Shown: in pieces, positions 17,406 to 26,301 of the stretch
Numbering within the stretch: the stretch's first letter is position 1
How the letters are laid out: each line of letters starts with the position of its first letter
Origin: SVTX01 sp045588675
GTDB taxonomy: Bacteria; Bacillota; Clostridia; Oscillospirales; CAG-272
DNA: 64,000 nt
Direction: 5' to 3'
Assembly: GCA_045588675.1 (NCBI GenBank)
Contig: JAZNER010000071.1
Coordinates: 1-64,000 of the forward strand
Notes under the pieces: generated by a model
Told to the model about the DNA's origin: nothing
Databases searched by the model: none
What the model saw: only the letters and a program-made list of their open reading frames with translations
Position numbers and translations under genes: made by a program

Positions 17406-18137
17406 TTATCTTCTTCTGCCAGAGGCACCTGCCGCAATCAGAACAAATCTGAGCAAATATGCGAGTGATGTTGCAAGTGCGGCAACATATGTCATTGCGG
17501 CGGCAGACAAGACCCTTCTTGCGCCCGTCAGCTCGTCGCCGTAAAGAATTTCAGCCTCCTCAAGCGTTTTCATAGCTCTTGACGAAGCGTTGAATTCCGT
17601 CGGCAGAGTAATAAGTTGAAAAAGCGTACTAAACGAAAACAAAACTATACCGCCAAGCATACAGACTTCACCAATAGCCGAGCTGTCATATGAAAAGCCC
17701 GCCAAAAGCAAGCCTATCATAAACAAAGGCAAGGCAAGACGAGAGCCGAACTGTGTTATCGGTATGATAGCCGAGCGGACCTTGATAGGCAAATATCCCG
17801 TCGCGTGCTGAACTGCGTGTCCTGCCTCGTGAGCAGCCACTCCGAGAGCAGCAACGCTTGTGCTGTCATGAGTTGCCTCTGACAAGCGAATAACCCGTGC
17901 CTTTGGGTCATAATGGTCGCTCAAATGCCCGTGTGTTCTCTCAACCTTTACATCATAAAGTCCGTTTCGGTCAAGAATTCTTCTTGCCGCCTCTGCTCCG
18001 CTTATTTGACGTGTAGTTCTCTTTTTATTGTATTTTTCAAATGTCGATTGCACTCTAAACTGCGCAATCAATGCAAAAATCATTGCAGGGAGAAGAATGA
18101 TGATTGTCCAATCTCCCCAAAAAAATCCAAAAAACAT
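17406..18137 (-). CDS. YugP-family zinc membrane metallopeptidase
   Basis: 243 residues with an N-terminal membrane segment, the zinc motif HEAGH at 103-107 (AAHEAGHAVQHATGYLP), and membrane helices around 120-175 and near the C-terminus. YugP proteins are conserved in Firmicutes; their substrate is unknown. Its insertion between fmt and rsmB is seen in several Clostridia as far as I recall. Confidence 0.85.
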   Translation of the reverse strand: MFFGFFWGDWTIIILLPAMIFALIAQFRVQSTFEKYNKKRTTRQISGAEAARRILDRNGLYDVKVERTHGHLSDHYDPKARVIRLSEATHDSTSVAALGVAAHEAGHAVQHATGYLPIKVRSAIIPITQFGSRLALPLFMIGLLLAGFSYDSSAIGEVCMLGGIVLFSFSTLFQLITLPTEFNASSRAMKTLEEAEILYGDELTGARRVLSAAAMTYVAALATSLAYLLRFVLIAAGASGRRR

Positions 18138-18251
18138 AATTCACCCTTAAAAACTTTATTTACATTTAGTTTGCTTGCTTTTATAAGCTATAAACCTTAC
18201 AATTTTTTCCGAAACAAGCTTGTTTTCAAAAGATTATGATGTCAAATCAAA

Positions 18252-19187
18252 TTATGATAGTAAATCGCCCTCGAAAAGCTTTCGTCCGCGAACAAAATCA
18301 CCCGCGCTCATTTTTCCCTTGCCCTCAGGCACAACAGTTAAAATCGACAGTATTCCTCTGCCGCATGCAACCCTTATATCCTCTCCGACATATAGCACTC
18401 TGCCCGCCTCTTGCCCGTTGATTTTTTCAGTGTCAAAAACTCGACTTTGAACGATTTTCAGAAGCTTGCCGTCAGGCGTATGGGTAAAGGCAAGCGGAAT
18501 TGGAGAAAGTCCTCTTATTAAATTATGCAGCTCCTGCGCCGACTTTGAAAAATCAAGCAAGCAATCACTTTTTTCAATTTTTGCCGCATAGGTTGCAAGG
18601 CTGTCGTCCTGAGCCTCGGGGCAAATCTCGCTACCCTCAAGCTTTGCTACCGTTTCAATCAAAAGTTTTGCTCCGCACTCGGACAATTTGTCGTGAATAT
18701 CCTCAAAATTGTCATTCGGGCAAATTTCAACCTCGGCTTTCAGCAGCATATCGCCCGTGTCAAGCCCTGCCGCCATAAGCATCGTTGTAATTCCCGTCAC
18801 GCTCTCGCCGTCAATAATTGCTCTTTGCATTGGTGCTGCGCCTCTGTATTTCGGCAGAAGCGAGCCGTGAACATTGACACAGCCGTATTTGGGGTAATCA
18901 AGCACATTCTGGGGCAAGATTTTTCCATATGCAACAACGACGATAAGCTCAGGGTTAAGCTCTTCTAAAAGAACGACAAATTCCTCTGTTCTAAGGCTCT
19001 GCGGCTGATAAACTGCTATGCCCTGCTCCTCGGCATAAACCTTAATAGGCGGCGGTGTCAGGTGATGTCCTCTGCCCTTTGGCTTATCAGGCTGGGTGAC
19101 AACGCCTATAATATCGTGCTCCGATTTGCAAAGCTCGCGCAAGGTAGGCAATGCAAAATCGGGTGTTCCCATAAATAGTATTCTCAT
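18252..19187 (-). CDS. fmt: Methionyl-tRNA formyltransferase
   Basis: 311 residues. Formylates initiator Met-tRNA using 10-formyl-THF. MRILFMGTPDFALPTL opens the Rossmann domain; the catalytic region VNVHGSLLPKYRGAAP and the later ITTMLMAAGLDTGDML are diagnostic, with a C-terminal OB domain. The ATG at 19187 has GGAG 8 nt upstream; a TTG two codons earlier is less likely. Forms the usual priA-def-fmt set. Confidence 0.95.
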   Translation of the reverse strand: MRILFMGTPDFALPTLRELCKSEHDIIGVVTQPDKPKGRGHHLTPPPIKVYAEEQGIAVYQPQSLRTEEFVVLLEELNPELIVVVAYGKILPQNVLDYPKYGCVNVHGSLLPKYRGAAPMQRAIIDGESVTGITTMLMAAGLDTGDMLLKAEVEICPNDNFEDIHDKLSECGAKLLIETVAKLEGSEICPEAQDDSLATYAAKIEKSDCLLDFSKSAQELHNLIRGLSPIPLAFTHTPDGKLLKIVQSRVFDTEKINGQEAGRVLYVGEDIRVACGRGILSILTVVPEGKGKMSAGDFVRGRKLFEGDLLS

Positions 19188-19216
19188 TTTCAAAACTCCA
19201 ATTTAAAGACTTATGT

Positions 19217-19702
19217 TCAGTCCCCGTCGGTCATTTCCTTTATTTCCTCGGGCGTGAGCATCCTTTCGGCAACGCTTGGATAAAGCTTTCCGTCAAGGTG
19301 GTCAAGCTCGTGGCAGAATGCGCGTGCAAGCAGCTCCGAGCCCGTGTAATCAACAAGCTCTCCGTGTCTGTTTGTCGCGCGTACTGTTACGTGCATTGGT
19401 CGTTTTACAATTCCCCACTGACCGGGCAGAGAAAGACAGCCTTCAAGCCCCTCCTGCTCACCCGAATAAGCGATAATTTTGGGATTGATGAGCTCAATCA
19501 GCTCGCCCTCCTCGACCTCGATAACGACAATTCTGCGCAAAACGCCGACCTGCGGTGCGGCAAGACCTACGCCGTTTGCTTCTCTCATAGTTTCAGCCAT
19601 ATCGTCAAGCAGAGTAAGCACTCTGGGTGTAATATTTTCAACAGGACGGCAGACCTTATTGAGTGCTTCGTCGCCAACCTTTACAATTTTCAATTTTGCC
19701 AT
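19217..19702 (-). CDS. def: Peptide deformylase
   Basis: 161 residues. Removes the N-formyl group from new proteins. The three motifs are intact: GVGLAAPQVG, EGCLSLP with metal ligand Cys89, and HELDH (His131, Glu132, His135). The class is type 1-like in length. Sits 25 bp after priA and 29 bp before fmt. Confidence 0.96.
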   Translation of the reverse strand: MAKLKIVKVGDEALNKVCRPVENITPRVLTLLDDMAETMREANGVGLAAPQVGVLRRIVVIEVEEGELIELINPKIIAYSGEQEGLEGCLSLPGQWGIVKRPMHVTVRATNRHGELVDYTGSELLARAFCHELDHLDGKLYPSVAERMLTPEEIKEMTDGD

Positions 19703-19727
19703 ATCTATTCTTCCTTTCAGTTACATT

Positions 19728-22226
19728 TTATAGTCCCGTCGGGTTAAAATCAATCGACAGTGATGCCTTTCCTCGACTGTTTCCGCCGTATTCGGTGAGC
19801 AGACGGGAGAAAAGCTCACGCGAGCGTTTATTAAGACGACATTTTATTACCATTCTCATTCGGTACTTTTCCTCGACCTTATAGACAGGCGCTTCAAAGG
19901 GACCGAAAATTATCATTTCGACATCTTTATATTCTGACGCAACAAGACTGTCAAGCTCCTCTCTAAGTCGCTTTGCTCCAACGACCGCCTGCTTTTCGTC
20001 AGCGCAAATCAAGCTCAAGAGCGCAATGTCGCAATAGGGCGGGAAAACAAGGAGTTTGCGAAGCCTGATTTCAGATGCATAAAACGCCTCATAATCCTGC
20101 TTGCAGGCAAGCCGTATCGTATCGTTGTCGGGGTTATTGGTCTGTATTACCGCCAAGCCCTTTTTCAGGGCTCTGCCCGCTCTGCCGATTACCTGTGTCA
20201 GCATTGAAAATGTGCGCTCATTGGCGTGATAATCGTCCATATACAGCGACATATCCGCCAAAAGCACGCCAACCAAGGTCACATTCGGGAAATCGTGTCC
20301 CTTTGTTACCATTTGTGTGCCCAGAAGTATATCTGCCTTTTTGTCCTTAAACTCGCTCAAAAGCTCATTTAAGGAGTTCTTCTCACTCGTGCTGTCAGCA
20401 TCCATTCGCAATATTTTTTTGTCGGGCAAAAGGTCGTTTAGCTCCTGCTCGATTTTTTGAGTTCCAAAGCCTATTTTCACCAAGTGCTCTGAATTGCAGG
20501 ACGGACATCTTTGCGGTGCGCTTTGCCTGTGTCCGCACCAATGACAGAACAAAAATCCGCTTTCATAATTGCCCTTTTTTGTATGATAGTTCATAGAAAT
20601 CGAACAGTGTGGGCAGCTTATGTAGTCGCCGCACGACTTACAGCTGACTGAGGTATTATATCCCCGTCGGTTTAAAAACAAAATCGCTTGCTCTCCGCGC
20701 TCGGTCACCTCGATGAGCTCCTGCTTTAAAAGACTTCCGAGTGGCGACATATTGCCAACTCTTTGCTCTTTTCTCATATCGTAAATCTTTACACGGGGCA
20801 GCTCTGCTCCGCCAAATCTTTCGCGAAGCTTCACAAGCGTATATTTTCCGTTTTGCGCCTTGGTATAGCTCTCAATTGAGGGCGTCGCCGAGGACAAGAG
20901 CAAGACCGCGTTATTTTTAGCACACCTGAACCTTGCAATATCTCTCGCGTGATACTTCGGCGAGGTCTCGGATTTATATGTGCTCTCGTGTTCCTCGTCA
21001 ATAATGACAAGTCCGAGATTTTTAACGGGAGAGAAGATTGCAGAGCGCGTGCCCAGGACCAAGTCAGCCTCTCCCGAGAGGATTTTTGCATAGGCGTCAT
21101 ATCTCTCTCCCGCTGAGAGTGAGGAGTGCACGAGCGCAATCCTCCGTCCGTAGCGGGAGCTGAAAATCTTTAAGGTTTGCGGAGTTAATGCAATTTCGGG
21201 AAGCAGCATAATTACTCCGCGCCCCTCTTCAAGCGCTTTATCAATCGCTTTGATAATTACACTTGTTTTTCCGCTTCCTGTAACGCCGTGTAAAAGAATA
21301 GCACTCGGAGCGTTCTTTTCGAGATGCTCCTTGACCGTATTATAGGCATTTGCCTGCTCCGAATTTAATTCATATTCAATTTTTTCCTGTATATCACCGT
21401 CAATGTAGCTATCTCTCCAGGTCCTGCGCGCATCAACCCTTAAAAGACCCTTATCAAGCAAAGCCTTCAGCTGTGCCGAGCTTACAGAGCAGTTTTTGCG
21501 GATTTCGTCGGCAGAAAGCTCTCCGCGCTCCGCAATCAAGGACAAAATTTCCTTGTGAGAATTTGAACGAAGCTTTGTTTTTGAATTGCCCGAAAGTATA
21601 TTGTCACATTCCTTTTTGTCGATTGCCAATGAGTAAAAGCTCTCAAAGCTATCCCGCATCTTTGACGAGGCAAGCAAATCCTTTTTGATATATCCTTTGG
21701 CAATAAGCTTTTCAATTGCAGATTGCACAGCCGCCACTCCAAACTTAGCCTTGATCGCGTCAATGCTCTTCCTGCCACTCTTGACAATAAATTCGTAAAC
21801 AAATAAATCAACAGGCTCAAAGCCCGAAGAAGAGTTTGGCCCTGACGAGCTTACCGCATAGTAATACTCTGTCATTTTTCCGAGCGCCGACGACGGCAAA
21901 ATGCACCTTACCGCCTCTCCTATAGTGCAGAGATATTGCTCCTTCATATATTCGCAAAGAGATAGCATTTCCTCGCTCAAAGCACCTCTGTCAATACACA
22001 CGTCCCCAATCGCCTTGACCTCGCTGTATTCAGGACAGTGCAAAAGACGGCTGACAATTGCCATCTGCTTTCTGTTTCCCCTGCCAAAAGGAACTGTAAC
22101 GAATGAGCCGACCTTGACGTATTCTCTCAGGGTAAGAGGTATAAAATAATCATATCTATGGTCTATGCAATAAGGATTATCCAAAAGATAAACAGACGCA
22201 TATTCGTGCGATACTGTGCTTTCCAT
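19728..22226 (-). CDS. priA: Primosomal protein PriA, replication-restart helicase
   Basis: 832 residues. N-terminal DNA-binding domain (1-110), a winged-helix region, helicase Walker A GVTGSGKTSV, Walker B IDEEHES, zinc-binding Cys pairs (CKSCGDYISCPHCSISMNYH then CHWCGHRQSAPQRCPSC) and helicase motifs GTQMVTKGHDFPNV and QVIGRAGRALKKG. Loads DnaB at stalled forks. The GGAGG 5 nt before the ATG at 22226 decides the start; the frame is open 22 codons further up through the repeat but without a site. Confidence 0.94.
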   Translation of the reverse strand: MESTVSHEYASVYLLDNPYCIDHRYDYFIPLTLREYVKVGSFVTVPFGRGNRKQMAIVSRLLHCPEYSEVKAIGDVCIDRGALSEEMLSLCEYMKEQYLCTIGEAVRCILPSSALGKMTEYYYAVSSSGPNSSSGFEPVDLFVYEFIVKSGRKSIDAIKAKFGVAAVQSAIEKLIAKGYIKKDLLASSKMRDSFESFYSLAIDKKECDNILSGNSKTKLRSNSHKEILSLIAERGELSADEIRKNCSVSSAQLKALLDKGLLRVDARRTWRDSYIDGDIQEKIEYELNSEQANAYNTVKEHLEKNAPSAILLHGVTGSGKTSVIIKAIDKALEEGRGVIMLLPEIALTPQTLKIFSSRYGRRIALVHSSLSAGERYDAYAKILSGEADLVLGTRSAIFSPVKNLGLVIIDEEHESTYKSETSPKYHARDIARFRCAKNNAVLLLSSATPSIESYTKAQNGKYTLVKLRERFGGAELPRVKIYDMRKEQRVGNMSPLGSLLKQELIEVTERGEQAILFLNRRGYNTSVSCKSCGDYISCPHCSISMNYHTKKGNYESGFLFCHWCGHRQSAPQRCPSCNSEHLVKIGFGTQKIEQELNDLLPDKKILRMDADSTSEKNSLNELLSEFKDKKADILLGTQMVTKGHDFPNVTLVGVLLADMSLYMDDYHANERTFSMLTQVIGRAGRALKKGLAVIQTNNPDNDTIRLACKQDYEAFYASEIRLRKLLVFPPYCDIALLSLICADEKQAVVGAKRLREELDSLVASEYKDVEMIIFGPFEAPVYKVEEKYRMRMVIKCRLNKRSRELFSRLLTEYGGNSRGKASLSIDFNPTGL

Positions 22227-22233
22227 ATTAACC

Positions 22234-22463
22234 TCCATTCCGCCGCCTTCGCGGCGGCACAAATACAATCGTTGAATTTTGCAGAAAGGCAAAATTCGCG
22301 CGTGAAACAGTTAATTTACCTATGAATAAGAAGTAACTTTCACGCTAAATTCCATTGCGCCGTCTTCGCGGCGGCACAAATGCAATCGTTGAATTTTGCA
22401 GAAAGGCAAAATTCGCGCGTGAAACAGTTAAATTACCTATAAGGAGGATGTAACTTTCACGCT
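22234..22463 (-). repeat. Tandem pair of a 113-bp structured repeat
   Basis: Copy 1 (22234-22346) and copy 2 (22351-22463) align without gaps at an offset of 117 bp and differ at about a dozen positions. Each copy holds three inverted repeats: GCCGC/GCGGC, GAATTTTGC with GCAAAATTC, and GCGTGAAAC-AGTTA with TAACTTTCACGC. It fills the 320-bp gap between priA and rpoZ, where coaBC lies in relatives. Could be a small interspersed repeat or structured RNA leader. Confidence 0.8.
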
Positions 22464-22489
22464 GCCCTCCTACCCAAAATTATCTTACT

Positions 22490-22534
22490 AAAAAACCGCG
22501 TGGCGCCGCCCGTCATTTCGGGCCGCGCCTCACG
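22490..22534 (-). terminator. rpoZ terminator
   Basis: On the minus strand a GC-rich stem (CGTGAGGCGCGGCCCG with CGGGCGGCGCCACG, one bulge) around AAATGA, followed by T6. It would separate the yicC-remA-rpoZ unit from priA. Confidence 0.75.
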
Positions 22535-22547
22535 TCAATATATAATC

Positions 22548-22934
22548 TTAAATATCCTCTTCCTCGGATAAGCCGTCTTCAATATCATCATCTTCTTCCG
22601 CGAAGATTTTTCTAAGGTCAACAAACTCTTGCTGCGGCTTCGCCTCGGCTACCACCCGCGGCACATAGCCCTCAGGGCGACGCACGATTTCAAATTCGCC
22701 GTCGTGAATTCTCTTAATAGCTGTTCTGACTGCCTTTTCGTCGCGGAGCTCCTTGTTTATCAAGGTGTTGATAGGCTTGTCTGTGTCCTTGTTTCCTGTC
22801 TGCGACTTTTCTGCTTCCTCTCTCTGCTTGACATACTCGTCGGTAACTATGCGCGCGCATTTTGCTGTTGCCAAGGAAAGCTCGTAACGGTTGAATTCTC
22901 CCTTTGTAAGTTCGTTGATTGTTGGGTAAAGCAT
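22548..22934 (-). CDS. rpoZ: RNA polymerase omega subunit
   Basis: 128 residues. The core LYPTINELTKGEFNRYELSLATAKCARIVTDEY corresponds to omega's conserved first helices (the usual sequence is ...R-Y-x-L-V-x-x-x-A-x-R-A-R). It is longer than typical omega (60-90 residues), with an acidic C-terminal tail (EEDDDIEDGLSEEEDI). Omega assists assembly of the beta-prime subunit. The gene lies 54 bp after remA; gmk, normally between them, is missing. Confidence 0.8.
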   Translation of the reverse strand: MLYPTINELTKGEFNRYELSLATAKCARIVTDEYVKQREEAEKSQTGNKDTDKPINTLINKELRDEKAVRTAIKRIHDGEFEIVRRPEGYVPRVVAEAKPQQEFVDLRKIFAEEDDDIEDGLSEEEDI

Positions 22935-22988
22935 ATATTTTTCTCCTAAAAAATTAGTTTTTATTTCAAATTAAGTATCCTTGACGAA

Positions 22989-23264
22989 TTATCCCTCGTC
23001 GTCCTCTTGCTCTTCATCGCTGATATCCGAATCGGCATCAAGTCTGTTTGCAACAGTTTCTGCTTGAAGCGCAGACAAAATAACGTGGTCGGAATCGGTA
23101 ATTATAACCGCTCTCGTTTTTCTTCCGCAGGTCGCATCAATGACCCTGCCCTCGTCCTTCGCGTCCTGAATAATTCTCTTGATTGGAGCTGAATCGGGAC
23201 TGGTCAAGGTAATAATTCTATCAACGGCAACCATATTTCCGTAGCCTATGTTAATAAATTTCAT
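22989..23264 (-). CDS. remA: Extracellular matrix regulator RemA (DUF370)
   Basis: 91 residues. Conserved core MKFINIGYGNMVAVDRIITL, then SPDSAPIKRIIQDAKDEGR and RAVIITDSDHVILSALQ. In B. subtilis RemA is a DNA-binding activator of matrix operons including tapA-sipW-tasA. That is notable because a SipW/TasA-like operon lies 30 kb away in this window (connection inferred, not shown). The tail is acidic. ATG chosen with AGAGG 10 nt upstream; a TTG two codons earlier is possible. Confidence 0.92.
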   Translation of the reverse strand: MKFINIGYGNMVAVDRIITLTSPDSAPIKRIIQDAKDEGRVIDATCGRKTRAVIITDSDHVILSALQAETVANRLDADSDISDEEQEDDEG

Positions 23265-23291
23265 TTCCAAAATACCTCTTTTTGACTGTCT

Positions 23292-24179
23292 TTATTCAAT
23301 ATTTTGAATTTGCTCTCTTATTTTTTCCATCTCGGTCTTTGCTTCAACCACCAGATGAGCAATAGCCGAGTTTCCGCATTTCGAGCCTATCGTGTTTATC
23401 TCTCTGTTCATCTCCTGAACAAGAAAATCAAGGCTTCTTCCAACCGCTTCGTTTGATTTTAAGTAATCGTAAAACGCTACGAAGTGCGATTTCAAGCGGA
23501 CAATTTCCTCGTCAATTGCGGCGCGGTCGGCGTAAATTGCACATTCTGTCAAAATGCGATTTTCATCAACCGTAATATTGTTGTCGGCAAGCACCGCCTT
23601 GATTTTCTCTTCAAGGCGAGAGCGATACCCGCCAATATCGTCGCGTGAAAGCACCTCAATCTCATCAACAACGGCGCGGATCTTCTCAATCTTTGCCGCG
23701 AGGTCGGCTTCGATCCTGCCTCCCTCCGCTGAGCGCGCATTGATGAATTTTTCAACGGCAGAGGCAATTACACTCTTCAGATCCTGCCAATCCTCTTCTA
23801 TGTTTTCTTCAGCCTTTTTAAAGCTGAAAACCTCTCTGTCGCGGGCGACCTCCATAACCGAAACCTCGCCCGACAGCGAAAATTGCTCTTTTAGCTGTCT
23901 TAGCGCAGAGATATACTTTTCGGCGTAATCGGAATTTATGGCAATTTCCTCGCCGATCTTCTCTCCAAATTCAACATAAATACCGACATCGACCTTGCCT
24001 CGCATAATTCCCTTTTCCTGAAGGTAGGGCTTTATCCTCTGCTCAATCGGGGCATATATATGAGGCAATTTGATTTGGCAATCAAAATACCTGTTGTTGA
24101 CTGACTTTATCTCAACCGTAATATCCTTGCCGCCGACAGTCTGTCGGTCGCGTCCAAAGGCGGTCATACTTCTTAACAT
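23292..24179 (-). CDS. yicC: YicC/YloC-family endoribonuclease
   Basis: 295 residues. Begins MLRSMTAFGR, then VEIKSVNNRYFD and an end HLVVEAKTEMEKIREQIQNIE, all family hallmarks; the central helices carry FINARSAEGGRIEADL, the usual REGxxL block changed here. YicC proteins have been shown to cleave RNA. GGAG precedes the ATG at 24179; the TTG at 24191 overlaps that site and is rejected. Heads the yicC-remA-rpoZ unit. Confidence 0.92.
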   Translation of the reverse strand: MLRSMTAFGRDRQTVGGKDITVEIKSVNNRYFDCQIKLPHIYAPIEQRIKPYLQEKGIMRGKVDVGIYVEFGEKIGEEIAINSDYAEKYISALRQLKEQFSLSGEVSVMEVARDREVFSFKKAEENIEEDWQDLKSVIASAVEKFINARSAEGGRIEADLAAKIEKIRAVVDEIEVLSRDDIGGYRSRLEEKIKAVLADNNITVDENRILTECAIYADRAAIDEEIVRLKSHFVAFYDYLKSNEAVGRSLDFLVQEMNREINTIGSKCGNSAIAHLVVEAKTEMEKIREQIQNIE

Positions 24180-24293
24180 ATTTTTCTCCAAGCTGTGAGT
24201 GCTTTATTAAATAAAATTAATTAAGCAATATAGTAATTTAACATTATTACAAAAGGGTATATATATTTATTTTAATACATTTTCTCCCTGTTG

Positions 24294-24815
24294 TCAAGAC
24301 TTTTTGCTCTTAAAAACCAAAAGCTTACTGACAAGATAATTCGACACAAGAACAACAATTGAAACAATTATTTTTGTAAAAAACTCGGCGTCGAGCGTTA
24401 CATTTAAAAGCCACAGAGAAAGTGACAGATCCTCGCCCCGCATTATTGCGTCAAAGGCCAAAATGCCAAGGTACGCCAGTACAACATCAAGCAAAAAGGT
24501 GAGCAATCTTCCGCCTGAAAAAACCAAAAGCTGCTTTAGCGTTGAAGCCTCTCTGTCAGCATCTGTAAAAACCCACTTTTTGTTTGTATAAAATGCAAAC
24601 AGTACCGCAAGCACCCATTGTAGCACCTGCGCTATACTGTAAACCGCAATATACGCCCCGCTTTTCTTATCGTCAAGAGGAATTTGCAGGAGATGTTCGC
24701 TTACGACAAAGGTAAGATAATATGTCACAAGAGCTACGACTGTTGTAGCTACACCAAATACGATATATCTTATAATCTCGCCGTGCTTTTTATATAATTC
24801 CTTTATTTTGTTCAT
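24294..24815 (-). CDS. GtrA-family membrane protein
   Basis: 173 residues with four predicted membrane helices. IIRYIVFGVATTVVALVTYY at the start and AFYTNKKWVFTDADR in the middle are GtrA signatures. GtrA-type proteins are thought to flip polyprenyl-linked sugars. No glycosyltransferase partner is adjacent; cysS lies 10 bp upstream on the same transcript. Confidence 0.88.
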   Translation of the reverse strand: MNKIKELYKKHGEIIRYIVFGVATTVVALVTYYLTFVVSEHLLQIPLDDKKSGAYIAVYSIAQVLQWVLAVLFAFYTNKKWVFTDADREASTLKQLLVFSGGRLLTFLLDVVLAYLGILAFDAIMRGEDLSLSLWLLNVTLDAEFFTKIIVSIVVLVSNYLVSKLLVFKSKKS

Positions 24816-24825
24816 TAAAAATCAA

Positions 24826-26277
24826 TTATCCAATCTTAAAGGTAGTACCTGCCGATGTGTCAATCAAAGTAACGTTTTTCTCAGCCAGATACTGTCTTAT
24901 GCGGTCTGCCTCGGCGAAATTCTTATCCTTCTTTGCTTGCTTTCTCTTTTCAATCAAATCAAGTATCTCAACAACCAGAGGGTCACTCATATCATATTCG
25001 GGAGTAGCATTTTTCTTTGCCTCCTCTGCCTGTCTTTCTGCTCTCATTTTGTCAGCCGCAGAGATAAGGCCTACCGACAGCACCTTATCAAAATCGGCAA
25101 CAAGAGCAAGCTTTGTTTTGCCGTTTGTTTTGAGCTTGAGAACATCATAAAGCGCGGTAATTGCGAGAGAGGTATTGAGGTCATTGTCAAGCGCATCGGT
25201 AAATTTCTTCTTGCCCTCGGCAAACGCCGCCTCGTCAAGCTCTCCGTCACATGGGTCAAGCTGGGCAAGACGGGTAACGAATTTATTGTATGCAACAGTT
25301 GCGTTGTCAAGGTTTTCATATGTGAAGACCAAATTCTTTCTATAATGCGACTGCAAGCAGAAGAACCTGTATGCAAGTGGATTATAGCCCTTTGATTCAA
25401 GCAAGGAAACTGTCAAAAATTCACCTGTTGACTTTGACATTTTACCCGAATTTGTGTTTAAATGAAGAACGTGGAACCAATATTTGCACCACTTATGTCC
25501 TAAATAGGCCTCAGATTGAGCAATCTCATTCGTATGGTGTGGGAATGCGTTGTCAATTCCGCCGCAATGGATATCAAGGTACTCCCCAAGATATTTCATG
25601 CTTATTCCCGAGCACTCGATATGCCAACCGGGGTAACCTATCCCCCAAGGAGAATCCCATTTGAGCTCCTGGTCATCAAACTTTGATTTTGTAAACCAAA
25701 GCACAAAGTCCGCCTTATTCTTCTTGTTGTCATCGCCCTCAACGCCCTCGCGAACTCCAACCTCAAGGTCTTCCTCGGAAAAATCGTTGAAAACATAGTA
25801 CTGCTCAAGCTTTGAGGTGTCAAAGTAAACATTTCCGCCTGCTACATAGGCAAAGCCCTTATCAAGCAAGCCCTGAACAAGCTCAATAAACTCAGCGATA
25901 CAGCCTGTCGCAGGCTGAACTGTGTTTGGTATCTTAATATTCAATTTAGCGCAATCCGCAAAGAATGCGTCTGTGTAGAATTTCGCTATTTCAAGCACGC
26001 TCTTGCGCTCTCTTTTAGCGCCCTTGAGCATTTTGTCCTCGCCCGTATCCCCGTCGCTTGAAAGGTGTCCGACGTCGGTGATATTCATTACTCGGTTAAC
26101 CTCATAGCCTGTGTAGGAGAGATATTTTTCAAGAATGTCCTCCATTATATATGTGCGAAGATTTCCTATGTGCGCAAAGTGATAAACAGTAGGTCCGCAG
26201 GTGTACATACTGACCTTGCCCGCCTCGCGCGAAACAAATTCTTCTCTTTTTCTTGTGAGTGAATTGTAAAGTAACAT
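24826..26277 (-). CDS. cysS: Cysteinyl-tRNA synthetase
   Basis: 483 residues. Class I motifs HIGN (36-39) and KMSKS (279-283); zinc ligands CGPT (Cys27) and HIECS (Cys222) with HHTNE. C-terminal anticodon-binding part is normal in length. No T-box leader is seen before it; the upstream gene ends only 24 bp away, so it is probably co-transcribed with the TIM-barrel isomerase gene. Confidence 0.96.
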   Translation of the reverse strand: MLLYNSLTRKREEFVSREAGKVSMYTCGPTVYHFAHIGNLRTYIMEDILEKYLSYTGYEVNRVMNITDVGHLSSDGDTGEDKMLKGAKRERKSVLEIAKFYTDAFFADCAKLNIKIPNTVQPATGCIAEFIELVQGLLDKGFAYVAGGNVYFDTSKLEQYYVFNDFSEEDLEVGVREGVEGDDNKKNKADFVLWFTKSKFDDQELKWDSPWGIGYPGWHIECSGISMKYLGEYLDIHCGGIDNAFPHHTNEIAQSEAYLGHKWCKYWFHVLHLNTNSGKMSKSTGEFLTVSLLESKGYNPLAYRFFCLQSHYRKNLVFTYENLDNATVAYNKFVTRLAQLDPCDGELDEAAFAEGKKKFTDALDNDLNTSLAITALYDVLKLKTNGKTKLALVADFDKVLSVGLISAADKMRAERQAEEAKKNATPEYDMSDPLVVEILDLIEKRKQAKKDKNFAEADRIRQYLAEKNVTLIDTSAGTTFKIG

Positions 26278-26301
26278 AATTATATCTCCAAGTCAAATAA
26301 T

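Noticed and set aside
24816..24825. T-box leader for cysS
   Set aside because: cysS has only a 24-bp upstream gap after the preceding gene, and the short gap downstream of it has no leader; no T-box sequence is seen anywhere near.
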